From Bacteroides sp. 519 (GTDB lineage Bacteria; Bacteroidota; Bacteroidia; Bacteroidales; Bacteroidaceae), in NCBI RefSeq assembly GCF_010500955.1, contig NZ_QVMJ01000004.1, forward strand, positions 107,135 through 171,134: a DNA stretch of 64,000 nucleotides, given 5' to 3'. Position 1 is the first letter of the stretch. Each line of letters begins with the position of its first letter. The notes under the pieces are model-generated. The model was given only the letters and a program-made list of their open reading frames with translations, did not search any database and was not told where the DNA came from. Positions 34,958-43,662 of this stretch are shown in pieces. The translations under genes and the position numbers were made by a program.

Positions 34958-36565
34958 TTAAAGTTTAGGACCAGCAGCTACTAATGATTTACCAGCTTCG
35001 TTTCCTGTAAACTTAGAGAAGTTCTTGATGAAACGTCCTGCAAGATCTTCTGCTTTTTCGTTCCACTGAGCAGCGTCAGCGTAAGTATCGCGTGGATCAA
35101 GGATGTTAGTATCTACTCCTGGAAGTTCTGTTGGAACTACGAAATCGAAGTAAGGAATGGTTTTAGTTGGAGCTTTGTCGATAGAACCATCAAGGATAGC
35201 ATCGATAATACCACGAGTATCTTTAATAGAGATACGTTTGCCCGAACCGTTCCAACCAGTGTTAACTAAGTATGCCTTAGCACCTGATTTTTCCATCTTC
35301 TTCACTAATTCTTCAGCATATTTAGTTGGGTGCAATGAAAGGAATGCAGCACCAAAACAAGCCGAGAATGTAGGAGTTGGTTCAGTAATACCACGTTCTG
35401 TACCAGCCAATTTAGCTGTAAATCCAGAAAGGAAGTAGTATTTTGTTTGTTCAGAGTTCAAGATAGATACTGGAGGCAATACACCGAATGCATCGGCCGA
35501 CAAGAAGATAACTTGTTTTGCATCAGGACCTTTAGATACTGGCTTAACAATGTTTACAATGTGGTCGATAGGATAAGATACACGAGTGTTTTCTGTTACG
35601 CTCTTATCGCTGAAGTCGATTTTACCATCGGCAGCAACAGTAACGTTTTCAAGAAGTGCATCACGACGGATTGCATTGTAGATATCTGGTTCGGCTTCTT
35701 TGCTAAGGTTGATAACTTTTGCATAGCAACCACCTTCGAAGTTAAATACACCTTCATCGTCCCAACCATGTTCGTCGTCACCAATAAGAAGACGTTTTGG
35801 GTCTGTTGAAAGAGTTGTTTTACCTGTACCTGAAAGACCGAAGAAGATAGCTGTATTTTTACCTTCCATATCAGTATTGGCCGAGCAGTGCATAGAAGCC
35901 ATACCTTGCAATGGAAGCAAGTAGTTCATGTACGAGAACATACCTTTTTTCATTTCACCACCATACCAAGTGTTCAGGATAACCTGTATTTTTTCGGTAA
36001 GGTTGAATACTACAGCAGTTTCTGAGTTCAAACCAAGTTCGGCATAGTTTTCAACTTTGCTCTTAGAAGCATTCATGATTACGAAATCAGGTTCGCCAAA
36101 GTTAGCAGCTTCTTCAGCAGTTGGGCGGATAAACATGTTAGTTACAAAGTGAGCTTGCCATGCAACTTCCATGATGAAACGAAGTTTCAAACGGCTGTTT
36201 GCGTTAGTTCCACAGAAAGCGTCAACAACGAACAGTCTTTTGCCTGAAAGTTGTTTTGTAGCCAAATCTTTAACAGCAGCCCAGCATTTAGCATCAACTG
36301 GTTTGTTATCGTTTTTGTATTCGTCCGAAGTCCACCATACAGTATCTTTGCTGGTTTCGTCCATTACGAAAAATTTATCTTTAGGAGAGCGTCCGGTGTA
36401 AACACCTGTCATTACATTTACGGCACCCAATTCAGTTACCTGACCTTTTTCAAAACCTTCTAAACCTGGTTTTGTTTCTTCTGCGAACAAAGTGTCGAAA
36501 GACGGATTGTGCACAATCTCAGTCACGCCGGTAATACCGTACTTGCTTAAATCTAAATTTGCCAT
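34958..36565 (-). CDS. pckA: Phosphoenolpyruvate carboxykinase (ATP)
   Basis: PckA interconverts oxaloacetate and PEP with ATP/ADP. In Bacteroidales it can also run toward oxaloacetate, feeding the succinate pathway. The 535-residue protein has the P-loop [34 protein letters not shown] and the R-binding [10 protein letters not shown]. Full length. It is monocistronic, with its own promoter and a strong terminator. Confidence 0.96.
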   Translation of the reverse strand: MANLDLSKYGITGVTEIVHNPSFDTLFAEETKPGLEGFEKGQVTELGAVNVMTGVYTGRSPKDKFFVMDETSKDTVWWTSDEYKNDNKPVDAKCWAAVKDLATKQLSGKRLFVVDAFCGTNANSRLKLRFIMEVAWQAHFVTNMFIRPTAEEAANFGEPDFVIMNASKSKVENYAELGLNSETAVVFNLTEKIQVILNTWYGGEMKKGMFSYMNYLLPLQGMASMHCSANTDMEGKNTAIFFGLSGTGKTTLSTDPKRLLIGDDEHGWDDEGVFNFEGGCYAKVINLSKEAEPDIYNAIRRDALLENVTVAADGKIDFSDKSVTENTRVSYPIDHIVNIVKPVSKGPDAKQVIFLSADAFGVLPPVSILNSEQTKYYFLSGFTAKLAGTERGITEPTPTFSACFGAAFLSLHPTKYAEELVKKMEKSGAKAYLVNTGWNGSGKRISIKDTRGIIDAILDGSIDKAPTKTIPYFDFVVPTELPGVDTNILDPRDTYADAAQWNEKAEDLAGRFIKNFSKFTGNEAGKSLVAAGPKL

Positions 36566-36671
36566 TTTGTTTTTAATTAAATTGAGTTGATATAATTATT
36601 TATATTATAATCTATGAATGATTATCTTTCTGACAGAAATTGGCTGTGCAACCTCGGCACTAAACCGGGTA

Positions 36672-36679
36672 CAAAAGTA
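36672..36679 (-). promoter_or_regulatory. -7 box TACTTTTG of pckA
   Basis: TACTTTTG on the minus strand fits TAnnTTTG and lies about 107 bases before the ATG. The leader contains no structure I recognise. Confidence 0.45.
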
Positions 36680-36795
36680 CTACTTTATGTGAGAAATGAA
36701 TTCATTATTGGAGAAATTTTTCCCTAATTGAAGATGTTTTAGAATTAGATAACAATTACTGCAATCTGAATGTTGCAATTCCACTCATGACTCTT

Positions 36796-37563
36796 TCAAT
36801 TCGATGCACTTTGCCTAAACTGTTCTATTTCCTTTTGTACTTTTTTCAATTCCTTTTGCAGTTTTTTCTGGTATCGTTTTTTGGTAACTGGGTTAAATTC
36901 CGATTCATCAAAACACAACAGATACTTAACACCACCCATTGCATTTATATCGTTAGCATCAATATTATCTCTTTTCATTAATTCTTGTTCGCTTCTGATT
37001 CTCCACAATCGGTACAATAGCTTGGCATTGGGCCCCATATTACCAGAGCTATAATTAAAAACCACAAACATGATATAGTTACCATAGGAGATATAGTCGT
37101 AAAACACATTTTGATAAGATCCCAATTCATTGGCATATCCCATAATAATAGGATAAGCAAAAGCATCTAAAGCAAATACGGCTTTCTTTAGGTCTTCTTC
37201 TATCAACGTATTTTTATGTGCTTCATTTTGTTCTTCGAAAAACGACAAATAAAGATTTCTTAAAGTATCGCCTATTGCTTTGTTTTTTCTATTTGATAAA
37301 TCAGGCCATATCCGGCTTGCAGCAAACTGTAAAGCTTCGGGATGTTCATAAAGCAGGGTTGTACTTAGGTTCTTTTGTAATCGTTCAATGTTTTCGATCG
37401 TAATTTTTGCCTTTTCCCATTCGTTTGTTTGCACCATTGTTTGTTTTGCATAAAAAACCTGTGCCATAATAAAAAACAAAGAGATCAGGGTACCCACATA
37501 ATAAAGATTTGGCAGCCAAACATTTACATTGAATATTGGTTTTTTCTTCTGTTCGTTTTGCAT
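36796..37563 (-). CDS. Membrane-anchored protein of unknown function
   Basis: This 255-residue protein has one membrane helix near the N-terminus (about residues 20-38). A probable coiled coil follows (QTNEWEKAKITIENIERLQ), and then a helical cytoplasmic domain. The C-terminus is very basic (KKRYQKKLQKELKKVQKEI). I do not recognise the family. It is a single gene followed by the pckA promoter region and preceded by an 846-bp gap that holds repeats. Confidence 0.6.
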   Translation of the reverse strand: MQNEQKKKPIFNVNVWLPNLYYVGTLISLFFIMAQVFYAKQTMVQTNEWEKAKITIENIERLQKNLSTTLLYEHPEALQFAASRIWPDLSNRKNKAIGDTLRNLYLSFFEEQNEAHKNTLIEEDLKKAVFALDAFAYPIIMGYANELGSYQNVFYDYISYGNYIMFVVFNYSSGNMGPNAKLLYRLWRIRSEQELMKRDNIDANDINAMGGVKYLLCFDESEFNPVTKKRYQKKLQKELKKVQKEIEQFRQSASN

Positions 37564-37974
37564 AGTTTCTATTCTATTTTCTACAAAGTTAGCACATTTC
37601 TAAGAAAAAGCACAGAACTCGGTTTAACATCAGGAGAAATGATGAGGAGAAAGACTGTTTAGCTAGTGAATCATTGCGATTGATTGCACATTCGTTGTAA
37701 ATAGATTGATGATGTGTTGTACAACCACGGTTCACTCACTGTAGATAGAATGGAAAATGACAGCCTATTGATTTGATCAGAATATGCAACACGGTTTATA
37801 TGCAATTACACCGTATATGCATTTTATTGCCATGAACCAGGAAAGAAAAGTTCCAACAAGCGAAAGGTACAAAAAAGCAACGGTCGTTGAATTTCGTTGC
37901 AACAAAAGAAAAGAAGAGAAAAGAAAAGAAAACATCAGTAGAAAAATATAAAAAAGAAACTGCTGCTGATACTC

Positions 37975-38055
37975 TAGTTGAGAGTTGAAAGTTGAGAGTT
38001 GAGAGTTCCATGCGGCATCGTAACTCTCAACTCTCAATTCTCAACTCTCAACTAC
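37975..38055. repeat. Word-repeat hairpin, GAGAGTT heptads, exact CCATGCGGCATCG apex
   Basis: The left arm (37975-38007) is heptads of GAGAGTT. The right arm (38021-38055) is AACTCTC heptads. The apex at 38008-38020 is CCATGCGGCATCG. The 22-bp array begins eight bases later. Confidence 0.88.
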
Positions 38056-38062
38056 TGTTACA

Positions 38063-38165
38063 AATGAACTGCATTTGCACCCTGAATGAACTGCATTTGC
38101 ATGCTAAATGAACTGCATTTGAGGTATAAATGAACTGCATTTGAGGTGCAAATGAACTGCATTTT
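38063..38165. repeat. Tandem array, AATGAACTGCATTTG every 22 bp
   Basis: AATGAACTGCATTT starts at 38063, 38085, 38107, 38129 and 38151, exactly 22 bp apart. About seven variable bases separate the units (for example AGGTATA and AGGTGCA). No frame conservation is seen. Confidence 0.9.
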
Positions 38166-38326
38166 TTGATTATCCGCGTTCGTCCACGTATCCATACCAT
38201 GGCAATTAGAAGCGATATTTGAGGGGTTTAGAGCTCCTAATGAATAATTAAATGACAATTTTTACCATTTTCGACCAAAATAAACCAAAATTGACCAAAA
38301 CCTGCATGCCCCAATTGGCGGCTTTG

Positions 38327-38334
38327 TATCTTTG
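38327..38334 (+). promoter_or_regulatory. -7 box TATCTTTG of the DUF4294 gene
   Basis: TATCTTTG lies 76 bases before the ATG. Repeated words TGACCAAAA and ACCAAAAT occur just upstream (38270-38300) and could be a binding site. Confidence 0.5.
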
Positions 38335-38409
38335 CTGTGTCCAAAAAGGATAATGGTAAAAAAACTTAAGCAGTGAAGCACTTAATAATTAATCATCTAT
38401 TTTTGTAGT

Positions 38410-39012
38410 ATGAACAAATGGTTTAACTTACTGATTCTTACTCTATTTGCCTGCATCTCTTCTCTTACAACCATGGCACAGAATACCCAAAGCCCCCAAG
38501 CCTTTAAGGTGCCCATGTGCGTTTACGAGGGAGATACCATTCCCTGTGTACAGCTACGCGATGTGTACATATTTAAACCAATGATCTTTAAAAACGAAAA
38601 AGAGAAGAGAGAATATGATAAACTGGTGCGTAACGTAAAAAAGACACTTCCTTTATCACGCGAGATATATCGGATAGTATTAGAAACATACGAGTACCTG
38701 CAAACATTACCCAATGAAAAAGCTAAGAAAAAGCATATAAAGGCTGTTGAGAAAGGACTGAAGGAACAATATACCCCAAAAATGAAAAAGCTTACCTTTT
38801 CGCAAGGCAAGTTACTTATAAAACTAATCGACAGGCAATGCAACCAATCTTCTTACGAACTTGTAAAGGCATTTATGGGACCGTTTAAGGCTGGATTCTA
38901 TCAAACTTTTGCTGCCCTTTTTGGTGCCAGTTTAAAGAAACAGTATGACTCGCAGGGCGAAGACAGAGTAATTGAACAAATTATTTTGCTGGTAGATAAT
39001 GGACAGATTTAA
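38410..39012 (+). CDS. DUF4294 secreted protein
   Basis: This 200-residue protein has a signal peptide (cleavage likely after TMAQ). GDTIPCVQLRDVYIF, REIYRIVLETYEYL and LTFSQGKLLIKLIDRQ are typical of DUF4294 (Bacteroidetes, function unknown). It converges on the permease gene with three bases between the stops. Confidence 0.78.
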   Translation: MNKWFNLLILTLFACISSLTTMAQNTQSPQAFKVPMCVYEGDTIPCVQLRDVYIFKPMIFKNEKEKREYDKLVRNVKKTLPLSREIYRIVLETYEYLQTLPNEKAKKKHIKAVEKGLKEQYTPKMKKLTFSQGKLLIKLIDRQCNQSSYELVKAFMGPFKAGFYQTFAALFGASLKKQYDSQGEDRVIEQIILLVDNGQI

Positions 39013-39015
39013 TAC

Positions 39016-40242
39016 CTACAGTAACCGCTTACTAAGATACCTAACCGGATACCAAACAGAAACAAAGCCTACTAGGAGCACAGTAACAAACACCAGCAAA
39101 ATGTCTCCAGCACGCACACTGATGGGGTAAGCATCGACAAGGAAACTTGTTCCTGCCTGGCCTAAAGTTATAAAGCCAAATTGCTGTTGAAGCAAGCATA
39201 ATATAACACCAACAACTATGCCGGCCATTGCTCCGAAAAGCGATATCATCCAACCTTCCAGCAAGAAGATGTGGGTAATCAGTTTATCGGATGCCCCCAA
39301 CGAACGCAAGGTAGAAATGTTTTCGCGCTTATCGAGCATCAACATAGATAACGAACCAATTACATTGAAAGAGGCGATAACAAGAATAAGAATAAGGAAC
39401 AGGTAAGATATATACTTCTCTATCTCCATAATCTTTAATGTTTCTTTTTGTTGTTCGTACCTGTTGAGTACAAGAAACTCTTCGCCCAGTTCTTTTTCTA
39501 ATCTGGATTTAAAAGAAGGTAGATTTACCCCATCGGCCAGTTTTAATTCAATGGCAGACACTTCGGTTTCGTAATTGAAGAGATCACGGGCAAACTCCAT
39601 GGAGGTAAGAATATACTGACCATCGTACTTGCTTTGGTTTACAATAAACAAACTGCCCGATGAAAACAGATAACCTTTTTTAAAGGCCGACGACGGATTA
39701 GCTATATTTATGCGCCCCTCACGCCGTGGAGCATAGATAACAAGCGGATCAACAAACTTTACTCCTGTACCCAACATAGATACAAGTTCAATACCCATAG
39801 TGGCATAATCAACAGCCTCATCGTGCAGTACAAGTTTATTGTTACCATGCATAATGCTTTCTATTCCGGATAGTTGTGCAAAGTTATCATCTACCCCTTT
39901 AATAATTGCCATAGCATGCCTGTCTTTGTATTCAACCATCGATTGTTCTTCGAGGGTATGGGTAAACACAGCTACCTCGGGCATAGAAGCAATGCGGGTT
40001 ATCCGGGAATCGCGGCTATCGAAAACCTTTCCTGTTTTAGGAAGTATCTTGAGTTCGGGGTCGAAAGCACTGAAGAAACTTGCTGTTACATCTTGAAAAC
40101 CATTGAACCCCGACAATATACATACCATAGCCAACGCCGCCAGTGCCACCCCGCAAACCGAAATGGCAGATATTATGTTGATGGCATTGTGCTTCTTTTT
40201 AGAAAAAAGATATCGCTTTGCTATGTAATATGGCAGATTCAC
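39016..40242 (-). CDS. ABC transporter permease of the LolC/LolE (FtsX-like) type
   Basis: This 408-residue inner-membrane protein has one N-terminal helix, a large periplasmic domain (about 45-270) and three C-terminal helices with MLDKRENISTLRSLGASDKLI. Such permeases release lipoproteins from the inner membrane (LolCDE) or act in related export. It overlaps rbfA by four bases. The matching ATPase is not nearby. Confidence 0.85.
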   Translation of the reverse strand: MNLPYYIAKRYLFSKKKHNAINIISAISVCGVALAALAMVCILSGFNGFQDVTASFFSAFDPELKILPKTGKVFDSRDSRITRIASMPEVAVFTHTLEEQSMVEYKDRHAMAIIKGVDDNFAQLSGIESIMHGNNKLVLHDEAVDYATMGIELVSMLGTGVKFVDPLVIYAPRREGRINIANPSSAFKKGYLFSSGSLFIVNQSKYDGQYILTSMEFARDLFNYETEVSAIELKLADGVNLPSFKSRLEKELGEEFLVLNRYEQQKETLKIMEIEKYISYLFLILILVIASFNVIGSLSMLMLDKRENISTLRSLGASDKLITHIFLLEGWMISLFGAMAGIVVGVILCLLQQQFGFITLGQAGTSFLVDAYPISVRAGDILLVFVTVLLVGFVSVWYPVRYLSKRLL

Positions 40243-40571
40243 TTCAGCAGAGAATCAATCTTTTCAAGGTAGTCTAACGAATCGTCCACAAAGAATTTAA
40301 GTTCGGGGATGATACGAAGCTGGTGCCGTACACGTGTACCCAATTCGTAACGAATGGATTTTGTGTTTTCGTTGATGTTAGCTACAATCTCTTCGCCTTT
40401 CTCGGATGGGAATACACTGAGATATACCCTGGCTATACTAAGGTCGGGACTGATGCGAACAACACTTACCGAAATTAGTGTACCTTTCATTGCTTTAGTT
40501 TGCTGAAGGAAAATATCTCCTAGTTCCTTTTGAAGCAAACGAGCAATCTTATTTTGTCTGGTAGTTTCCAT
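40239..40571 (-). CDS. rbfA: 30S ribosome-binding factor A
   Basis: RbfA binds the small ribosomal subunit during 16S rRNA maturation. The 110-residue protein has the KH-like core, with RQNKIARLLQKELGDIFLQ, SVVRISPDLSIARVYLSVFP and IRYELGTRVRHQLRIIPELKFFVDDSLDY. Normal length. It is coupled to the permease gene. Confidence 0.92.
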   Translation of the reverse strand: METTRQNKIARLLQKELGDIFLQQTKAMKGTLISVSVVRISPDLSIARVYLSVFPSEKGEEIVANINENTKSIRYELGTRVRHQLRIIPELKFFVDDSLDYLEKIDSLLK

Positions 40572-40573
40572 AT

Positions 40574-40700
40574 ATTTGAGTTTTGAGTTATGAGTGTTGA
40601 GTAAGAAGTAAGAAGTAAGTAGTAAGAAGTAAGAATGCGATGCCGCATGGATTCTTACTACTTACTACTTAATTCTTACTTCTTACTCAAAACTCATAAC
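40574..40700. repeat. Word-repeat hairpin, AGTAAGA heptads, exact CGATGCCGCATGG apex
   Basis: Outer arm words are GAGTTTTGAGTTATGAG and inner ones AAGTAAGAAGTAAG. The apex at 40638-40650 is CGATGCCGCATGG, the reverse complement of the shared core. The right arm (to 40700) includes the stop codon of the O-methyltransferase gene (40694-40696). Confidence 0.88.
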
Positions 40701-41314
40701 TTTTTAATTATCGTTAACCCATCCCGTAGCGGAAGTATTACCTTCTCTGTTCGGCTATCGGCCGCTACATGGTCGTTAAATTCTTTTATACCAATAGTTT
40801 GCCTGTCGGTGGGGTGAGGTTCTTCCAGCACATGTCCATCCCACAGGGTATTATCGGCAATGATATATCCGCCTGGCGATAAATGTTTCAGCACCATTTC
40901 GTAATATTCTACATACTTCCTCTTATCGCCATCAATAAAAGCCAGATCGAAAGTGACTCCCAGTTCCGGAACCAGTTCAAGGGCATCACCAATGTAGAAT
41001 TTTATTTTATCGGCAACAGGAGAGTTTTCCAGCCACGGCCGTGTAAAGTCTTCCTGTTCATCATTTATCTCAAAGGTATGCAATAATGCTCCATCTTCCA
41101 AACCTTCGGCAAGGCAAATAGCAGAATATCCACTATATGTACCTATTTCCAATACCTGCCGCGGACGAATCATGGAGACAAACATCTTCAATATCCGTCC
41201 TTGTAAATGACCGGAAGCCATGCGGGGCCTCAATAACTTGACGTGTGTGTCGCGATACAAAGCCTCCAGATAAGGTCCTTCGGGGTCGATATGCTGTTTT
41301 ATATACCTTTCCAT
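40694..41314 (-). CDS. O-methyltransferase (SAM-dependent, CCoAOMT-like)
   Basis: This 206-residue cytoplasmic enzyme belongs to the O-methyltransferase family 3 group. It has the SAM-binding segment VLEIGTYSGYSAICLAEG, the metal-binding FDLAFIDGDKRKY, and IADNTLWDG with the second metal ligands. Substrate unknown. It lies between two hairpins that share the same apex. Confidence 0.88.
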   Translation of the reverse strand: MERYIKQHIDPEGPYLEALYRDTHVKLLRPRMASGHLQGRILKMFVSMIRPRQVLEIGTYSGYSAICLAEGLEDGALLHTFEINDEQEDFTRPWLENSPVADKIKFYIGDALELVPELGVTFDLAFIDGDKRKYVEYYEMVLKHLSPGGYIIADNTLWDGHVLEEPHPTDRQTIGIKEFNDHVAADSRTEKVILPLRDGLTIIKKL

Positions 41315-41413
41315 TTTGAGTTATGAGTTTTGAGTTATGAGTTTTGAGTTATGAGTTATGAGTTTCGATGCCGCATGGTACTCAAAACTCATAACTCAAA
41401 ACTCATAACTCAT
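41315..41413. repeat. Word-repeat hairpin, GAGTTAT/GAGTTTT heptads, exact CGATGCCGCATGG apex
   Basis: Left arm (41315-41365) heptads GAGTTAT and GAGTTTT pair with ACTCAAAACTCATA repeats (41380-41413). The apex is at 41366-41378. The element fills the whole gap: it starts one base after the O-methyltransferase ATG and ends at the pyk stop codon. Confidence 0.9.
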
Positions 41414-42868
41414 TTATCTTTGTGTAAAAGTCGGCAACAAGTATTTCTCCTCATTGGCCAACACCTTACTCACTGTATTTATTTCGAGGAAAGTAGTGCC
41501 ACCACCTTCGCCGAAGCTTCCGCTTAAGTAGGCTACACGGTCTTCCACGCCAATACGTTTGCTATCAAGTAATTCGTGAATGGCTTTGAAGAAATAAGTA
41601 CGTGCGTTCTCTGTTTCTTCCAGGAATATAGGTAATACCCCATACGAAAGGGCCAGTAAACGCATTGTTTTTTCTTTGTAACACATAGCCATTACCGGAT
41701 AACGACCACGGAAAGCAGCAACATTACGGGCAGTGCGTCCGGTGTAACTGTCGGTAATAATAGCCCGGATGTTTATTTTTGCTGTAGCCTTAACTGCTTG
41801 TTTGGCTAAGAAAGCAGTTACGTCCTGACTGTCCGGATCGAGTGGGATACGGATATCGTTTTCCGACAATTTATCTTTCTCTGCCTCTTCGGCAATTTGT
41901 GCCATAGTACGCAAAGCCTCTACCGGATATTTACCATAAGCTGTTTCGCCGCTAAGCATCAACGCATCTGTGCGGTAATAAATGGCGTTAGCAATATCGG
42001 TAACCTCGGCACGGGTAGGCCGTGGATTGTTTATCATTGTATGCAACATCTGCGTAGCTACAATAACGGGCCTTTTTGCCAGTACACATTTACGGATAAG
42101 CACACGCTGTATTCCCGGAATTTTTTCCTGTGCTACCTCAATACCCAAATCGCCACGGGCAATCATTATACCATAAGCAACTTCAAGAATCTCATCAATA
42201 TTGTCTACTCCCTCCTGATTCTCAATCTTTGCAATGATTTGTATATCGCTGTTATGCTCATCGAGTATTGCCTGAATATCCAGAATGTCTTGTTTAGAAC
42301 GTACAAACGAATGGGCTATGAAATCAATGTCTCTTTCAATAGCGTATAAGATGTTTTGCTTGTCTTTCTCTGTTAACGATGGCAGATTGATTCTTACCCC
42401 TGGTACATTAACACTCTTGCGACTTCCTAGTTTAGCCTGATTCAATGCTTCGCAAACCAGGTAATCACCCTGTTTATCAACCACGCGTAAATCAAGGTCA
42501 CCATCATCAATAAGTATATCATCGCCTACTTTTACATCTTTAACAAAGTCGGGGTACGATACACAAATACACTCGCGTGTTGTTTTTTGATTTGGGTTTC
42601 CAATAACCTTCACCATTTCGCCTGTTTCAAAAACAATAGGCTCATCTAAAACAGTGGTACGTACCTCTGGTCCTTTTGTATCCATCAATATGGCAATCTC
42701 GTTGGATACAGCACGAGTGTTGTCAATAATCTTATCCAATCCTACCTTATCCAAATGTGCAGTGTTCATCCGAACAACATTCAATCCTTCGTGATAAAGG
42801 CGGTTCAGGAACTCTACTTCACATCTTTGATCCGAAATAGTAGCTACAATTTTTGTATGCTTCTTCAT
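41414..42868 (-). CDS. pyk: Pyruvate kinase
   Basis: This glycolytic enzyme makes pyruvate and ATP from PEP. The 484-residue protein starts KKHTKIVATISD and has ILMDTKGPEVRT, IAKIENQEGV, the catalytic IMIARGDLGIEVA and ATQMLHTMINNPRPTRAEVTD. A C-terminal regulatory domain is present. Full length; its stop codon touches a word-repeat hairpin. Confidence 0.95.
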   Translation of the reverse strand: MKKHTKIVATISDQRCEVEFLNRLYHEGLNVVRMNTAHLDKVGLDKIIDNTRAVSNEIAILMDTKGPEVRTTVLDEPIVFETGEMVKVIGNPNQKTTRECICVSYPDFVKDVKVGDDILIDDGDLDLRVVDKQGDYLVCEALNQAKLGSRKSVNVPGVRINLPSLTEKDKQNILYAIERDIDFIAHSFVRSKQDILDIQAILDEHNSDIQIIAKIENQEGVDNIDEILEVAYGIMIARGDLGIEVAQEKIPGIQRVLIRKCVLAKRPVIVATQMLHTMINNPRPTRAEVTDIANAIYYRTDALMLSGETAYGKYPVEALRTMAQIAEEAEKDKLSENDIRIPLDPDSQDVTAFLAKQAVKATAKINIRAIITDSYTGRTARNVAAFRGRYPVMAMCYKEKTMRLLALSYGVLPIFLEETENARTYFFKAIHELLDSKRIGVEDRVAYLSGSFGEGGGTTFLEINTVSKVLANEEKYLLPTFTQR

Positions 42869-42907
42869 ACTCTCAATACCTATTTAAGTTTAAAGTTCTA
42901 AGTTTTT

Positions 42908-43018
42908 AAGTTTTGAGTGATGAGTGATGAGTTTTGAGTAATGAGTGATGAGTTTTGAGTACCATGCGGACTCATTACTCAAAACTCATTACTCATAACT
43001 CATCACTCAAAACTCAAT
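42908..43018. repeat. Word-repeat hairpin, GAGTGAT heptads, CCATGCGG apex
   Basis: Left arm heptads GAGTGAT, GAGTTTT and GAGTAAT (42908-42960) pair with ACTCATTACTCAAAACTC (42970-43018). The apex is CCATGCGG (42962-42969), without the final CATCG. The right arm encodes the last codons of aroQ (ILSFE and stop). Confidence 0.85.
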
Positions 43019-43422
43019 ATGGCTAGATGATAAGATTTAAGGCCGAATCCGCAGATTACTCCTTTGCATACTCCTGCAATCATAGAGGTATGCCGAAAAG
43101 ATTCGCGGGCATGAACGTTCGAAATATGTACTTCAACAACCGGAGAAGTAACTGCTGCAATAGCATCTCTGATGGCAACAGATGTATGGGTATAGGCACC
43201 AGCGTTCAACACAATACCTTTAGCCTCGAACCCATATTGGTGTATTATGTTAATCAGTTCTCCTTCCGAATTAGATTGATAATAGTCAAGTGTAACATCA
43301 GGAAATTGTGCGCGCAGAGTCTCCAAATATCCTTCAAATGATTCATCGCCATAAATGGAAGGCTCTCTTTTACCCAACAAGTTAAGGTTGGGGCCGTTAA
43401 GTATTACAATTCTATTTTCCAT
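43003..43422 (-). CDS. aroQ: 3-dehydroquinate dehydratase, type II
   Basis: AroQ carries out the third step of the shikimate pathway. The 139-residue protein has the motifs NGPNLNLLGKREPSIYG, YYQSNSEGELI, VLNAGAYTHTSVAIRDA and VEVHISNVHARESFR. Length is normal. The last five codons and stop lie in a repeat arm. Confidence 0.95.
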   Translation of the reverse strand: MENRIVILNGPNLNLLGKREPSIYGDESFEGYLETLRAQFPDVTLDYYQSNSEGELINIIHQYGFEAKGIVLNAGAYTHTSVAIRDAIAAVTSPVVEVHISNVHARESFRHTSMIAGVCKGVICGFGLKSYHLAILSFE

Positions 43423-43428
43423 AATTTA

Positions 43429-43637
43429 CTAATGTGACTAATGTGCCAATATGCTAATGTGCCAATGTGGCTAATGTGTCAATTACTAATGTGATAATGT
43501 GAACAATTAATTAATTATAATAATGTTTTATGCAATTTATTGCTTAACATTGCGCAGCCAATTAGCACATTGGCATATTGGCACATTAGCATATTAGTAA
43601 TTGGCACATTGGCATATTAGCCACATTGGCACATTAT
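43429..43637. repeat. Large word-repeat palindrome, AATGTGCC octads
   Basis: The left arm (43429-43500) is built of AATGTGCC, AATATGCT and AATGTGGCT words. The right arm (43557-43637) has the complementary GGCACATT, AGCATATT and GGCATATT words. A spacer of about 55 bp lies between. The apex contains TGCAATTTATTGC, not the shared core. It fills the gap between the divergent aroQ and xerD genes, so both promoters must lie in or beside it. Related words occur at 28097-28135 and 62701-62803. Confidence 0.8.
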
Positions 43638-43662
43638 CAGCGTGCAAAGGTAGAAAAAAATA

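Larger units (their letters stand above)
37564..38409. other. 846-bp intergenic region with repeats
   Basis: No convincing gene is present. The right two-thirds hold a word-repeat hairpin (37975-38055), a 22-bp array (38063-38165) and the promoter of the DUF4294 gene. The left part (37564-37970) is AT-rich without a recognisable feature. Confidence 0.6.

Noticed and set aside
37777..38037. Overlapping minus-strand frames of 71-86 residues
   Set aside because: They run through the GAGAGTT hairpin and have no start context or protein-like composition.
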